Assembly (NCBI GenBank): GCA_964017145.1
Contig: OZ024846.1
Span: forward strand, 186,001-250,000
Length of the DNA stretch: 64,000 bases
Direction of reading: 5' to 3'
Source of the DNA: Agrocybe praecox
Lineage: Eukaryota; Basidiomycota; Agaricomycetes; Agaricales; Agrocybaceae
The translations under genes were made by a program, and so were the position numbers. The notes beneath the pieces were generated by a model, which worked only from the letters and a program-made list of their open reading frames with translations, was not told the origin of the DNA and did no database searches. Shown piece after piece: positions 34,100-46,100 of the stretch (its first letter is position 1; each line of letters begins with the position of its first letter).

Positions 34100-34845
34100 T
34101 TCGCATACAACGATTCGACGACCTTGGTGACTTGGCCTAGAGTCTCGATAGCAGCTCCGTACGTGTTCTAATTGTTTGACATGATCAAGTCAGAAAGATG
34201 TGACAAAATAGAAGTAAAGAAACACACTTGTGAGAGCCTGAAAGTATTCACAAAAGGGTAGATATATAATCAGCAAGCTACTCAAGGTCGAAAGGCACAG
34301 AGAAAGAAAAAGGTACGCACTTGGCTTCCACGGCCTGCCTCTCCTGTCCTACAGTCACAGCCACATATGCGACCTCCACCGCAGAGTAAGGCTCGACGAT
34401 ACGCAGCGGATTCTGTTCGAGGAGGGTGTCGTATAGTGCGGCGAGGTGCGAGCGGATCATTGGGTCGGAGGTGAGTTCTATATAAAATCAAAATGAGGTT
34501 TAAATTTGGAAGAAAATGAGGAGACTAGAACCCGAACCTTCTTTGTAATCTCTCAACGCCCTTTCAAAATCAGCCAAGTTCCGGTTCTGGTGCGCACGAG
34601 CGATGGCGCTCATGCTTTCCACATCGCGTACGTTAGCGTATTTCAGAGCCAACTTGATAGTCAGCAGCAAGTCAACGTCTTCAGGCTGTAGATAGAAATA
34701 GAATGTCGAGTAGAATTAGTAAAATAATGAGATTTTTTGGGTGTTAAGGAAAAGGATGAAGACGCACGAGGTTCAACATGACTTTACACAGAAGCATGTA
34801 TTTCAATGCCCCTAGGGCCAACTCATCGCCCTGCGCACTCTTCGC
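34100..34845 (-). pseudogene. RPN6: RPN6 (26S proteasome lid subunit) 3' fragment with internal deletion
   Basis: Minus-strand exons match the C-terminal half of proteasome regulatory subunit Rpn6/PSMD11: GDELALGALKYMLLCKVMLN; then LALKYANVRDVESMSAIARA and NRNLADFERALRDY; then IRSHLAALYDTLLEQNPLRI with VEPYSAVEVAYVAVTVGQ; a short LSQ piece; then NTYGAAIETLGQVTKVVESL. Rpn6 is a scaffold of the proteasome lid, and its PCI winged-helix follows VEAK. Here LSQ is followed directly by NTYGAAIE: the segment that in Rpn6 carries the MILDKVF and GVLDQG stretch is missing. About the first 200 residues are also missing. It cannot make a working subunit, so the true RPN6 must lie elsewhere in the genome. 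Confidence 0.8.
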
Positions 34846-36800
34846 GCGAGTAACTCGTATCCAACCCAGCGTCCTCGAGAACCTTCCACGCCTTGGGCAA
34901 TTCTTTCCCGAATTCCTTGAACCGTTCCTCACGTTCTCGTTGCAAGAGTGACAACGTCGTTGTCCCACTGGTACTATCGTCTCTTCCCAGAGTCGACGCC
35001 GACATTTCGTGCATCCGCTCTTTCCCTTTCCCACCCCCCAGTCCTTCCTGCGTTGGTCGAGGTACTGTCGCTCGCCGAAGCGCCTATAGCAGGTGGTGAT
35101 GGTCGGCCTGGATCCTCCTTCGTGTTGAACAACACCCACTGACGAACTTCATCGTCTTCCCGAGCAACTTTCCACCCACACCGCCGCCACGAGAGCCACT
35201 ACTACCTCCGACACCTTGGTCGTCGGCATATCTCGCAGGCTTTGGCGGGAGGTAATTTCATGGGGCAGTATAGAATATGTCTTGCAATGATGGAAGAACG
35301 ACGACATTCGGCGGGGGTGGTGATGTACCAGAAAGCGATTTCTTGGACGGTGTAGGCGACGCGGTACGCTTGACGTTAGAAGCAGCTGCCTTGGTGGTCG
35401 TTGTTGTGGTCGTTATGCTCGTCATTGCGCTAACGCTGGTATCGTTGGTCTTATCAGAGACCGATCCCATGGAAGAGGAGTTCTTCTTATGCTTGGAGGT
35501 CGCGTTCTTGCTGGAGGTAGAAGAAGTAGGGCTAACCGGAGCAGGAGCAGGCGTGTTCGCACCAGACCCACTACCACCGCCTTTCTTCGTCGTCGTCGTG
35601 GTAGACTTGATGGAAGCTGAATTTGCGGTCGAATGCACGTTGCCGATCCCAACAGTTGCCGAGTCCCGCTTCGGGTCGGCCGATATGGCTTTGACGAGTG
35701 TGGACGCAAGAAGGTGCTCGTCCCACTTCCGTTGCTCATGGAGGCAGCAGCATTAGAACTTGATGATACGGAACCGAGATCCTTCGGTGGGTCGTTCCAG
35801 CCACGTTCTGTCGAATGGCCACCAGTCTAGGGTTAGGAGGCAATAGTGTTTAGCGCAGGTTCTTCGAGCTGTGGTTGAGGGCGATGTTGAAGTTGCTGCT
35901 CGTCGTCCTTCGTACTATCCTTCGACTCCGCCTCTGGTTCAACCGCGTTCGCATTTCCGTCCACCACCTGCTCCGTTCGCTTCTCTCCAACTTCTTCAAC
36001 ACTCGCCTGTGGTGTCTGTGTATTCGAAGGCTGTTGCATATCGTATATTGTCGTCGTTGTAGTACTTGAACGATACCAAAGCCATGGACTCAGCCACGCC
36101 GAAGTGACATTTTCCGTACTCGAATTCGAGCTCGTCAATACGCCCTCATTCGGTTCCTGTACTTCTTTCGAATCCGTCTGGATAACATCTACTTCTCTCG
36201 ATGCTGATACATCAGCCGCACCAGGCTCTGATTCTCCCTCTGGATCGACCACCTCAACGGCAGCAAGAACATCCTGAACATCTTGATGTTCCTTCTCCAC
36301 GGCTTCTGCCCACTCCACCAAATCTCTTCCCTCATCACCTTATCCAGTCTCCACCATCTTCGAGCTCCCTGCACGGCCCGCAGAGTCTGAAGATCGAGCT
36401 GAACCAGACGACCATCCAACGTAGTCCCACCACGACGACGAACTGTTGATCCTGGTTTCGGAGGGTTTTGATGTGGTAGTCAAAGGTTCAGCAGTCGTTG
36501 TCGTTTGAGAAGGCGAAGGCGAAGGCGAAGGAGAAGGAGAAATAGAGCGCACTACGAACGGCGATGTTTTGTCTGCAATTCAAGATAATATACGGTAGTT
36601 CCAGAGTTTTCGAGTGAAAGATTAAGATGCTTACCCGCCGCTGCACTCAAGCCCACAACCCCCACCCGCTCAGATGATCCTTCAAGCTTCGCTTCAACTC
36701 CTGCAGCTGCTAGGTCTGACTCGTTAGCAGTCGTGGCTGTAGCTTGTCCCAATATCGACTGACTCTCCTCGCTCATGTTCGCAGCACTCGAAACTTCCAC
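34846..36800 (-). pseudogene. 5' part of a Ser/Thr-rich fungal gene, fused to the RPN6 remnant
   Basis: Start region MEVSSAANMSEESQSILGQ (36800), donor GTAAGC near 36633, then SSSSWWDYVGWSSGSARSS, an in-frame TAA at 36342-36340, and in the same frame GRDLVEWAEAVEKEHQDVQD and AWLSPWLWYRSSTTTTT to a stop at 35833. Later pieces in other frames include PNVVVLPSLQDIFYTAP and FKEFGKELPKAWKVLEDAGL. The last of these runs out of frame into the RPN6 SAQGDE segment at about 34850. I do not know the family firmly; the WWDYVGW..W and GKELPKAW islands recall fungal proteins that carry a C-terminal lipase-like domain, which is absent here. Several stops and frame changes mark it as a pseudogene. Confidence 0.5.
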
Positions 36801-38140
36801 TTTTTGTTATGCAGGTTCCGCTTCGGGTGTAACTAGACCTGCAAAAAATATAGAAAACGATGTTTAGCCTGTCCCACTCTCAGCCGCCTTCCTCTATTTG
36901 GCTGTATGTAACATGTATCGCACCGCACCTCACCCCACTGAACAGCGCGATTGCGGTGGCGGGGAAGTGTGCTGTGCTGCTTGTGCTCGTGGTGTTGAGA
37001 CCGTAATTTCGTAGACCGTTTCTTTGAAAGAAGCGACCTGCTTTGAGAAGAGAAGTGCAAGTGTGAGTGCAGAAATTTTAATTTAGAGCAAACATAGAAA
37101 AACGGAATAACTCCGGAATGGATCAAGGATGGATCGTTTCAACGCCGAACGGTCACACGACTTTATTCTGTTTCTTCCGTTAGCGTCGCGTCGCGCCGTC
37201 AAGGCCGAGCATTTTTCTTTTTCACTTCCACCTCCACTTCCGTTCACTAGCTGTATATGCTCCAGCTCTTTCCAACTGGGACCTCCTTTTCTCTGTGACC
37301 AGGCTACTTTACCTGAAGTACCTGCGACTGATATTCTTTCCTCTTACCTCGCTCCGTGTTTTCCACCGTTTTTCCTCTCGTTTTTCGAGAATTCTGCCTT
37401 CCATCTGTAGCATACCTCCTTGAGCCTCTTTTTTTGTCATACTATCGACTTCAAATAGCTGATCTGCAATTCGAGTACGATTTTTCTCAGCTTTTGAGTC
37501 ATCTATCATCGTGCAACTTGCTTCCTTGCTTTCTTCTTCTCGTTACCGTTCATCATCGCACTGCTCATTTTTCTTTCTACCTCGTCTCAGAAACGCAGAA
37601 ATTATAGATAGTTCACTCTCCATCACACACACACTCTCTCTGTTCCTCTTTCTTTCCATATATTTCCCTCTCCCTCTCTTTTCACGGCGCCTTCCTTGGA
37701 GTCCATGTCTCGTTTGAATTCGAATTTCCAATTCTCATTCTCATTCCCATTCCCCTCGCTTCCGTTTCCGTACTCCTTCCTATACTCGTATTCTTCCCTC
37801 TCACCGCCACTCCTCATCGTCACTTCGCATTTACTTAGTTTAGTTATTCCGCGAGTAGGGTCATCCATACCCTTGAACCTTCATGCATACGATGCACTGC
37901 ATCAAACGCTTTGCTCCATTCTCCTCCTTTTTTTCCCCCGTTTATGGTTCAGACTTCAAATTGCCTCTTTTTATTTGAGCAGTACGACTCGCCATTTCAC
38001 TTTTTTTTACTCCGCTTTACACGTTGGATTTTACTCTAGTCTGATCATTAATGTGTGATTTCCGTTTCGCAACTTACATCGATGACCTGCAGTCGAACGT
38101 TGAAGAATGAACCCCTATGGTGATAGTATTTTGTGAGTTA
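36801..38140. other. pyrimidine-rich intergenic region
   Basis: Contains the second copy of the 100-bp segment shared with 32345-32445 (here 36875-36975), then about 900 bases with long T/C-rich runs on the plus strand (37200-38050). Open frames there are hydrophobic and low in complexity (for example 37696-38058), as expected of T-rich DNA. No gene supported. Confidence 0.45.
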
Positions 38141-38209
38141 CCTGCGTGCTATTTATTCCAATCCGTTTTGATGTGACTTGCTATTTTCTACATTCCATTG
38201 CAGCTGTAT

Positions 38210-39005
38210 ACAGGATTTGCTCAGATATTAGACTCCGATCTAGCCATTTTGTTGCTGATTATCCGCCAAGCTTGGTTCAGGCTGCTCTGTGCACTGTTAG
38301 TCTCTGCCATGTAAGCAGAGTAGGATATTCCAGTGGCAACGTAAGTATCTCCCAGTACAACCCCTTCCCCTGGTAGAGAAACGGGTCCAGCATCTCGCTC
38401 CCTTCGTGGAATAAGCCTGTTGATAAATAATGGAGAAAGCGCTGGTGCCGATAAATTTACGACCGACGAGATGATATCTGAGTGCGCCGAATATGACGAT
38501 TGGGGTTTGGACTGCGAGTATTGTGAGAGTAAAGTAGGCCGCGGAGCCGATGTATGATAGGAATGATCCAGGGCCATGCCGGTGATGGAACATGGCTGAT
38601 GGGACAAAGACGATAAAAATAAATGACTTACAAGAAATAATCGCCAGAAAATCATCCGTCTTTCCAAATCACCTCGTTCTTTCTCCAGAAGTTTCTTATC
38701 TCTTGATTCTATGTATATTCCAAGTTCCATCCGGAATGAACAGCCTCATGAAAAGATAAAAGACCTTCATTGAGGATGGTGAACTTTTGGGAATTCCCAT
38801 GGTCCTGGGAATGACAGTGGTTACACAAGTATCGTGAGAAGCCGATAAGCGGCACCTGCCAAATTTCTCTGTTTCGGCTTGATCTTGGACTTTCGGCAGC
38901 CATTTCATGCCATCGAAGTGAGCGCTCATGGTGTTTAGCATCGGTTTTGCTTGCTGCGCGATGGCGTTTTGGGGCTTCTATCTGCTCATGAGGTACATGC
39001 CTCAT
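38210..39005 (-). pseudogene. unidentified membrane-protein remnant, block copy 2
   Basis: Counterpart of 19630-20437. One frame of 169 aa (38730-38221) is open, but it does not follow the hydrophobic frame (YIGSAAYFTLTILAVQTPIV, LRYHLVGRKFIG), which starts at 38593 in another register. Given that the open frame differs between copies, coding status is doubtful. Confidence 0.35.
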
Positions 39006-39168
39006 GGTGGAGGATTGTCAAAAGATTTCTCATCCGATGAAGAGAAACACATAAAAGGCCCCCCACCACTCAGACCTTTCCTTACCGCACCCACCAACGG
39101 GCTCTCTCACTCGGTTCCATCGTCCTCTCACCTACCACTACTCTCAACGTACCACTCGCACAATTAAT

Positions 39169-40099
39169 ATGGCTCGTGCATACACTCGAGGTCATACACA
39201 GGCCAGGCATAGCTCTGCGTCGACCACAGGCTCTGTCAGTCCAACCTTTCCAGACGCCATATACTGGGACTATCATACGTTACAGATGGGTAAGTTTCGT
39301 CCAACAGCTATGATATAAAAGAACCTGATCACATATATATTTATTTACAGCCACTGAAAACTTTATTCGATCAACCATGATCAAACTCGGACTTCCTTCA
39401 GCTCACCCACAGGTCCCTCTCAGCCTTTGGGTACTTCCTGACGAGCTCCCAGGGGGATTCAAGAGACCGAACTATTATCTCCTTGGCCTCTTGGCCATTT
39501 GGGGATCTCCTTGGAAGAAGTTGAGGCTTTCCGAGATATACGACGCTATCGATCAGCGTTATCCTACATTGGAAGAGAAGAGGCCAGCATATAAGGTTTA
39601 TATTTATCCACCTAGTAGTTGTCCGTCCTTGCTAACACGCTAAATTCAGCGTTCATTGCGTCACAAGCTCTCGCTCGAGCCGGTCTTTGTCAACGTCAAG
39701 AAGACTCCGGACGAACAAAGGTCCACATTGGACGATGAAACTCGGGGAAACGACTGGGTTATCGATATCCGCCGAATAGATTTTCCGAAACGAGGACGAG
39801 AACCAAGAAACGCTGGGGGATCACTCCATAACTTGCCAATACACCCCTCCGCGGTATACAGCTACAATTATCCAAGTACCGAGGTCATTTCTGTCCCTGA
39901 ATACCCTTCCTCATCCACAACCTACGAGGGAGGATCATTTGAATCGGTAAATTACAACGGTAGCTATGGCTTCCAACAGGCTATTTCCCCAGACTTTTAT
40001 ATGGGATCTGATGTCTATCCTTTCGAGGTTGGCCTGTCCGCTACCATTATCCCCCTTCCGTTTAACAACAATTATGAGAACTTCATATTCTCTCAGTAA
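39169..40099 (+). CDS. forkhead-like winged-helix protein 2, 271 aa
   Basis: Near-identical paralogue of the gene at 20591, with identical exon lengths (39169-39289, 39351-39595, 39650-40099; 816 nt). The recognition-helix segment RSLRHKLSLEPVFVNVKK and helix-2 LSEIYDAIDQRYP are kept, with the same Arg and Lys at usual Asn positions. Most differences are single substitutions (for example MARAYTRGHTQARHSS at the start and NNNYENFIFSQ at the end), and no indel breaks the frame. A CATAAAAG box stands at 39050-39057. Equal exon lengths in two copies against a decayed third suggest that the frame has been held by selection or that the duplication is fairly recent. Confidence 0.75.
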
Positions 40100-40333
40100 T
40101 TTGATTGTGTGCTCCTACATATTTCTTTCTTCTATTATTCATATTTTTGTTGATTCTCTGTTCATTCCCTTGTATTCAATTAAATAACCCAACATAAAAT
40201 ACCTTTGTTCATATTCTGTATACTAATCTTTCCTTACTTTCTCGTAGCAGATAGATTATACTCCTTGTATTCAATTAAATAAATTTTGTCTCATGTTGAT
40301 GGTGCAAATGAATAACATAGGGGTACATCTGAA

Positions 40334-40575
40334 TTATGGAGTACTACAGCAGGAGCAGGCCTGGCCTTTGAGCGCGCAGCCGCCTGTTGTATTGCAGAAG
40401 CAGTTTGCTACAAGAAATGAGGTGGATAACTAACATTCCATATATATCCAAACAAAATTACTCTCAACTTTACTGCCTGGGGGTCGTATGCCTTCTACGA
40501 CAGGGTCACGGTATACCTGGGTGCAGCTTGCGAAGTTGGCGTTGGCGTTGGTCGTCATAAGCGCCCATTGCGACA
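40334..40575 (-). pseudogene. hydrophobin-like remnant, block copy 2
   Basis: Counterpart of 21755-22005. Exon-1 part SCTQVYRDPVVEGIRPPGS has lost the CC pair; exon-2 part NCFCNTTGGCALKGQACSCC stops at 40334. No signal peptide in frame. Decayed before or after the block duplicated. Confidence 0.55.
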
Positions 40576-40911
40576 TACTAAAATCAAAAGGTATTCACGA
40601 TACATCGAGACGGCGAGATATTTCGGGAGAACAAGCAAGTCAAAACCTTTTCTGCTTGGAGTTTTTTTTGGTTTACAAAGTTATAACAATCGTATTCGTA
40701 TGTAACAGAAGCACCACTACCATCCGTTGGCGTTGAGTCTAGTACGGTATTGTGGTACTAGCATGTCGCGTGGTAATTGGCTCGAGCGCCGCTCAGCGCT
40801 TAGGAGCAACCGACACTTGTGCCAGAATTTCCTCCCAAAGGGCCCTAAGTGGTAGTAATAAAATTTTGGTCAAATCGAGTTATCGTGGATTGTTAGCGCT
40901 CATGAGTCATA

Positions 40912-41343
40912 CTAGATGAACTTTGTGACATAGAAAAAACGTACAATCCTCTGACAGCAACTCCTGACTTGACTTGAGAACCCACAGTCGCCTGTTCGGT
41001 CGCGGAAGCAGTTGACTGGATGGGATGAATGAGATGAGGTGGAATGAATTGATGTCGTGTTAGTATTGGAAATTCATATCGGATAAGGGTGAACAAAATG
41101 CGAAATAGGAAATGCAAAAGATGGAAAACCAAGGCAAAAGAAACATAGAAAGAAAAGAAAAGAAAAGAAGAAACACTAACGCCCAACGCCTCCTGCAGGT
41201 CGTACACCGGCTACGACAGCGTCGCAGCATGCATGGGTGCAGCTCGCGTCGGCGCCTGTGTTGGTGACCGATATTGCGAGTGTGAATGAGGGAAGAAGCA
41301 AGGCGTGAGCGAGGAAGAGGAAGGCGGTGGAAGTGAATTTCAT
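40912..41343 (-). CDS. hydrophobin-like small secreted cysteine-rich protein, 88 aa
   Basis: Two exons, 41343-41181 and 41015-40912 (267 nt), donor GTTAGT, acceptor ATCCAG. The signal peptide is MKFTSTAFLFLAHALLLPSF. The mature protein has seven cysteines: ASCTHACCDAVV, LNCFRDRTGDCGFSSQVRSC and CQ, order C-CC-C-C-CC, without the eighth cysteine of the 13851 gene. The last residues (VRFFYVTKFI) differ from it. Probably secreted to the cell wall or surface; hydrophobin relationship inferred from Cys order and the NC..GDC centre. The upstream flank (41345-41700) resembles 58100-58440 upstream of the decayed copy. A CATAAAG-type box lies near 41405-41412. Confidence 0.7.
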
Positions 41344-43130
41344 TTTGTTCGTTGGTTTAGTAATAGATAGGTATTTAGCCTGGAGATATTGTGGGTATTT
41401 GCGCTCTCTTTATGCCCTTGCCTACGTACCCACGTATGTACGTGTGTAGTGGATCCCAACGAGATGTTGAAAAATAAGAAGCGTCCTTTCGTGTTCTAAC
41501 TTCTAATTTGAACTTGGCCCCTAATATTTAATAGCTATGTTGTCACCTGCACTGTACAGTATCTGGACTGGACCCTGCACCTAGAACAGTTTCGGTTTCA
41601 TCTCCTCGCGCCCAGATATGCACTTACTATTAGTAATGTCGTCATCACTTACTTGAAATGCGGCCATGCTTCAAGTCTGGATGTGATCCACAATGCACAT
41701 ATTTGCAGAGTTATTCGCTGTGGATGTGAGTGGCGAGACAAACTTACTCTTACTTTCTAAGATTATTCTATAAGGACGTACCGTCATACTTCTATACGAA
41801 ACGTTTCGAACACGTCGCCTCGGACCGGCCACGGCCAGATTATGGGACACGGAATCCAAAACAGTTACAGGAGGGTCGCGCTGAGGGGCGACAACATCTT
41901 GGCCTGTTATCACCACAGAAAATGACAGAGTATAAATTACTGAATATGCACGGGCCTTGGAGATTAGATTTATATAAAGCAGTCAGTTAAAACGAAAAGA
42001 AAAAAAACAAAAGGGCGTCTGTCATCTCCATTGTTTGCCAACATCATCACGAATAATTAATAAAATACTGGCAGCGGCTGGGCATGCCGAGTTAATTTTA
42101 GACACTGTCCTTTATTCTCTGAGTACCGACACCGACTCAATCATCATGTGCGTTGAACCTTTGGTTCGAAGGTCGTACTACCTACTTTTGTCGAGGACGA
42201 CTCCTTCGAAGGGACCAACCAACCTACCCTCGACACATTAATACCCTCCCTTCCCTTAACTTCGTTCATTAAAAAATGCGGAGACAGGAAATACTCGCCG
42301 TTTGCTTTGCATGCATGCTCCACTCAGGAGTCTAGTATAGTCCAGGGATTATCGAAATCGAATCGATTAATACACGTCGATCTCCGACGATGACGACCAC
42401 GACTACGATTCGAATTCCAATTGTGACTTCTGGCTTCCCCATTATCATCCATTCAACCATTCATTCTATCGCCCCCTCTACGCAATCGCAATGGCTATCG
42501 TTATACTCCCTTCAGCCTAGCTCGACGTCAGTCAGTCAGTCAGTTACTGGTCCCGGTCAAACATCAAACGAAATTATCATAACGTCATACCGACCTTTTT
42601 TCTTTCTTTCTCGACATATGACGTTGGAGAGGGACATTCACGTTTTTGCGCACCTTTACACACGCACGACACACCGACCATACGTCGTACGCCCGCAGCG
42701 ACCGCGCCAACTCCGAATCGATTTGCCTTGTGGTTGAATCAATCAGTTCATCCAGGTTTCTAGTCCTAAAGCTGGAGTTCGAGTCGGGTTTGACTTTAGC
42801 TTTAGAAATTAGCTTTAGTCCGAGTTGGGGTTCTTTCACGGAAATCACGAATACGAAGCACGAAGCACGACTATCGAACTGCTCTATTCCGAAACGAGCT
42901 CAAACGACGACGGCAACACTAACACCAACCCAACACCAACACCAACACTGCAGAAGAGGTGGACGACGACGACGACGACGAGCACGAGCACTGAGTGCTG
43001 AGCAGTGGTCGAACGCGTTGCGCCCCCCCGCCCCCGCGATTTTGACGCGTACATACCCGACGGTTGGCACGTTCAGGGCTGGAGCTCGGAGTGTGAAGTA
43101 GCAGAAGAAGCAGAAGGAAGTTGAATTGAA
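41344..43130. other. intergenic, flanks of two duplicated units
   Basis: 41345-41700 is the promoter flank of the hydrophobin-like gene, shared with 58100-58440. About 42270-43130 is the 5' flank of the inverted Ser/Pro-rich copy. 41700-42270 has short frames only. No gene seen. Confidence 0.45.
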
Positions 43131-46100
43131 ATGCCTCTATTCAAAAAACGACCCCCACCAACAACAAAATTCGGACCGGCCATCCACACCAAGCCAGACA
43201 CCGACACCGACATCGAGGCAGAGCAGCGCAAAATCCGGAGACGTACGCTCGTCAAAATTCACCACGTCGCTAACGGGAACACGACTACGAATACGATTAT
43301 GATCATCCCGGAATTCACGAACGACTCGGATATAACGATAGTTGATACGTTTGAGTCTTCCCGTCGTCCTCACCACCACCACCTTCATCCTCAACACGGT
43401 CCTGAACGCCAAGAACAAGAACAAGATCGCCTCGTAGGCCTAGCGTACCCCAATAGACCGTATACGTGGGCTGAGCGCGGGCATCGGAGGCATGGGCAGT
43501 CGGCGTCTGCGTCTGCGGCGAACTTGATTGAAGGTGGAGGAGGAGGAGGCACAGGAACGGAGACGACCGATTCTTTGTTCTCTGTCTCGGGGTCGGAGGT
43601 GCTTGGAGATGGTGTGTAGCTTTTTGCTCTTTCGTTTCACTTCTTTCACTTTTATTGCTTACTTGTCGCATCGTATCGTATTGCCTTTCTTTCCTTAACA
43701 TATCAGATTCGTTTCCTCTTTACCCACCCGCATCAAATTCCTATTACTATCCTCTATCTACTCTCCATCTCACTTCATACCTACTTCCGTTCTGTTCCTT
43801 CATGCCCTCTTATCCATAACCCATACCTCTTACTGACAAATACCACCATACAGATAACGACTCGTTCTATGAAAGCCCGCATTGGGTTTATTCTTCCTCC
43901 AACTCGCATTCGCATTCGCAGAGGTCTCCGCCTACGTCAGAATCGGCGCATGTCCCAGTACTCCATGCACAGCTAGTACCGGTCGTGGGTGGTGGTGAAC
44001 GAGGAGGACACAAAGGAGCAAAAGCTGATGACGATGACGATGGGCATATCGTCCTAGACGAGAAAACAGGAGGCCCAGGAGGGAAAGGCGCAGAAGCTGC
44101 GCATACGAGGCGATCTCGATCTCGGTTTAGCTTTAGCTTGGGATTGGGATTGGGATCAGGGGGGTTGAAGATTGGGTCGAAGGAGAAGGACAGGGAGACC
44201 ACCCCACCGAAACTCGCGCCCTCTCGCCCAAGCTCACTAAAACCCACATCCAGGTCCACGTCCAAACCTACGAGCTCGAGCTCGAGCACGTCGACGACAC
44301 AGATGCACTCTCCAAGGAGGACGCTCCGCCATAAATATTCCGCCTCGTCTCCTGATGTGTCAACGTTGCCGGTTGAGGGGAGATTGGATTCAAGGCCAAG
44401 TGTGCTGCCTGTGCTGACGGGGGTGCCTTTGGTGCCTGCACTATCACCGCCAGTGCCAATGCCAACTTTGCTTCCAATACCTCCAGTGCCGCCAGTTCCG
44501 ATCCAGGCACCTCCAGTACCTCCTGTAGCATCACCAAAAACGATCCCGAAGTCGCTGTTCAAGTCGAAATTGAAACCAAAGCCAGAACCAGAACCGAAGA
44601 CGAAGACAAAACTAGCCTCAGCAGCGTCGAGTGCGACGTCCATTCTGCTGAATTCTTCTTCCCCTCTTCCGCGACCCAGTAGACGCCCTTCAAATCCTAA
44701 TTCTTCTTCCCCTCTTCCTCCTCCGGTACCTTCATCATCATCCTCTTCCTCCTCCTCACCACCACCACCACTGCCCATATCGAATTCGAATTCATCTCCG
44801 TTACCCTCCTCCACTCCTGCGCTGCTTCAAAATGACACGAACACGAACACAACGAGCAGTTTTATGCCCTCTGTTCCTTCTATAATGCCAGCGCCTCCTC
44901 CGCTTGCGAAAACACTACCGCCACCACCACCACCACCACCACCGTCCCACATGCACGCGCACACACATCGTCGGCGCAAAGGGTTTCCTTCTCAGGTGCT
45001 TCGTATCATCCGCCGAGTGCTGCTGGTGCCAGTGCGAATTCGTCCTCTGGGTTGAACTCGAATCAGAACCCGTACAAGAGGTCCAGTCTGTACCCGAACA
45101 CGTACCCCAGCACCAGCTCGAGTTGGAGTCCACGGTCCTCCCTGACGAACCTGCATAGACCGACGGCGCCGTCTCCGTTGGCGACTTCGGTGCCTATATA
45201 TGATTATAATACTTGGTTTGCTTTGGAGCAGCAGTGGCGGCAGCAGGGTGCACACGGGAAAGGGGATGAGAATGATAGGAGGAGGGAAAGAGAAAGCACG
45301 GTTTCGCTGCCTGCGACGAGTTCGTATGGGTATGGGGGCGGATATGGAATTGGAAGTAGGAGTAAGAGTCGGCATAATCCCAATCCCACTGCGAACTTGC
45401 GGACGTCGACGAGGGATAGGGATATGGATATGTATCGTGATCGTGCTGATGAAAAAGATGGGGGTGTGGTTGGGGGTGGAGGTGCGGGGGTGGGGGCGGA
45501 GGAGGAGGCGAGTTTGAACGTGGAGGAGGGGGGGAAGCTCTTGGAGGTTGAGGTGGGCAATGAGGTGATGGGCAATATTAATGAGGAGAGGACAGAAGAG
45601 AGGGCGAATGGTAGTGAGGGTGGAGATTTTACAGCTGTAGCAGGAGGAGCAGAAGCAGAAGCAGGGATCGGAAAAGGAGAAGAGTCAGAAATATGTCCAG
45701 GAACAGCTTTGAAAGGAGGAAGAACTGGAGCAGGGGTCCCTTCCACCAATATAACGAGGCCGAGGGCGGATGCGGACACGACGACCGAAAATCCCTTTAG
45801 TGCAGGCGGTTCGCTATCACCACATATGCATGTGTATACCACCACCATCCAGCCTCTGAGGATACGCAAGAGGTCTTTTGCTTCTCATGCATCCCATGCG
45901 TCTGTTGTGTCCGTCGCATCGTCTGTCGCGTCTGTGAACAGCGACAGCGACAACGACAGCTCGAGCGTGAGGAGTTTTTATAGCTGTTATAGTTATAGCT
46001 CCGAGGGAAAGGTGGACGAGGAAGAGGAGGGGAAGAGGTATTCGGGGTTGAGGGATTTGGATTTGGATGGTGGTGGTGTTAATGGTCTCGGTGCTTCTGC

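Larger units (their letters stand above)
38140..41060. repeat. segmental duplication block, copy 2 (direct)
   Basis: Direct repeat of 19580-22480 with the same order and strand: membrane-protein remnant, TATA box, forkhead-like gene, hydrophobin-like remnant, hydrophobin-like exon 2. Beyond 41060 this copy continues into an intact hydrophobin-like exon 1, which copy 1 lacks. Confidence 0.9.

Noticed and set aside
37696..38058. 120-aa hydrophobic open frame
   Set aside because: It comes from T/C-rich DNA that codes Phe, Leu and Ser in any frame; no paralogue or membrane topology that would convince.
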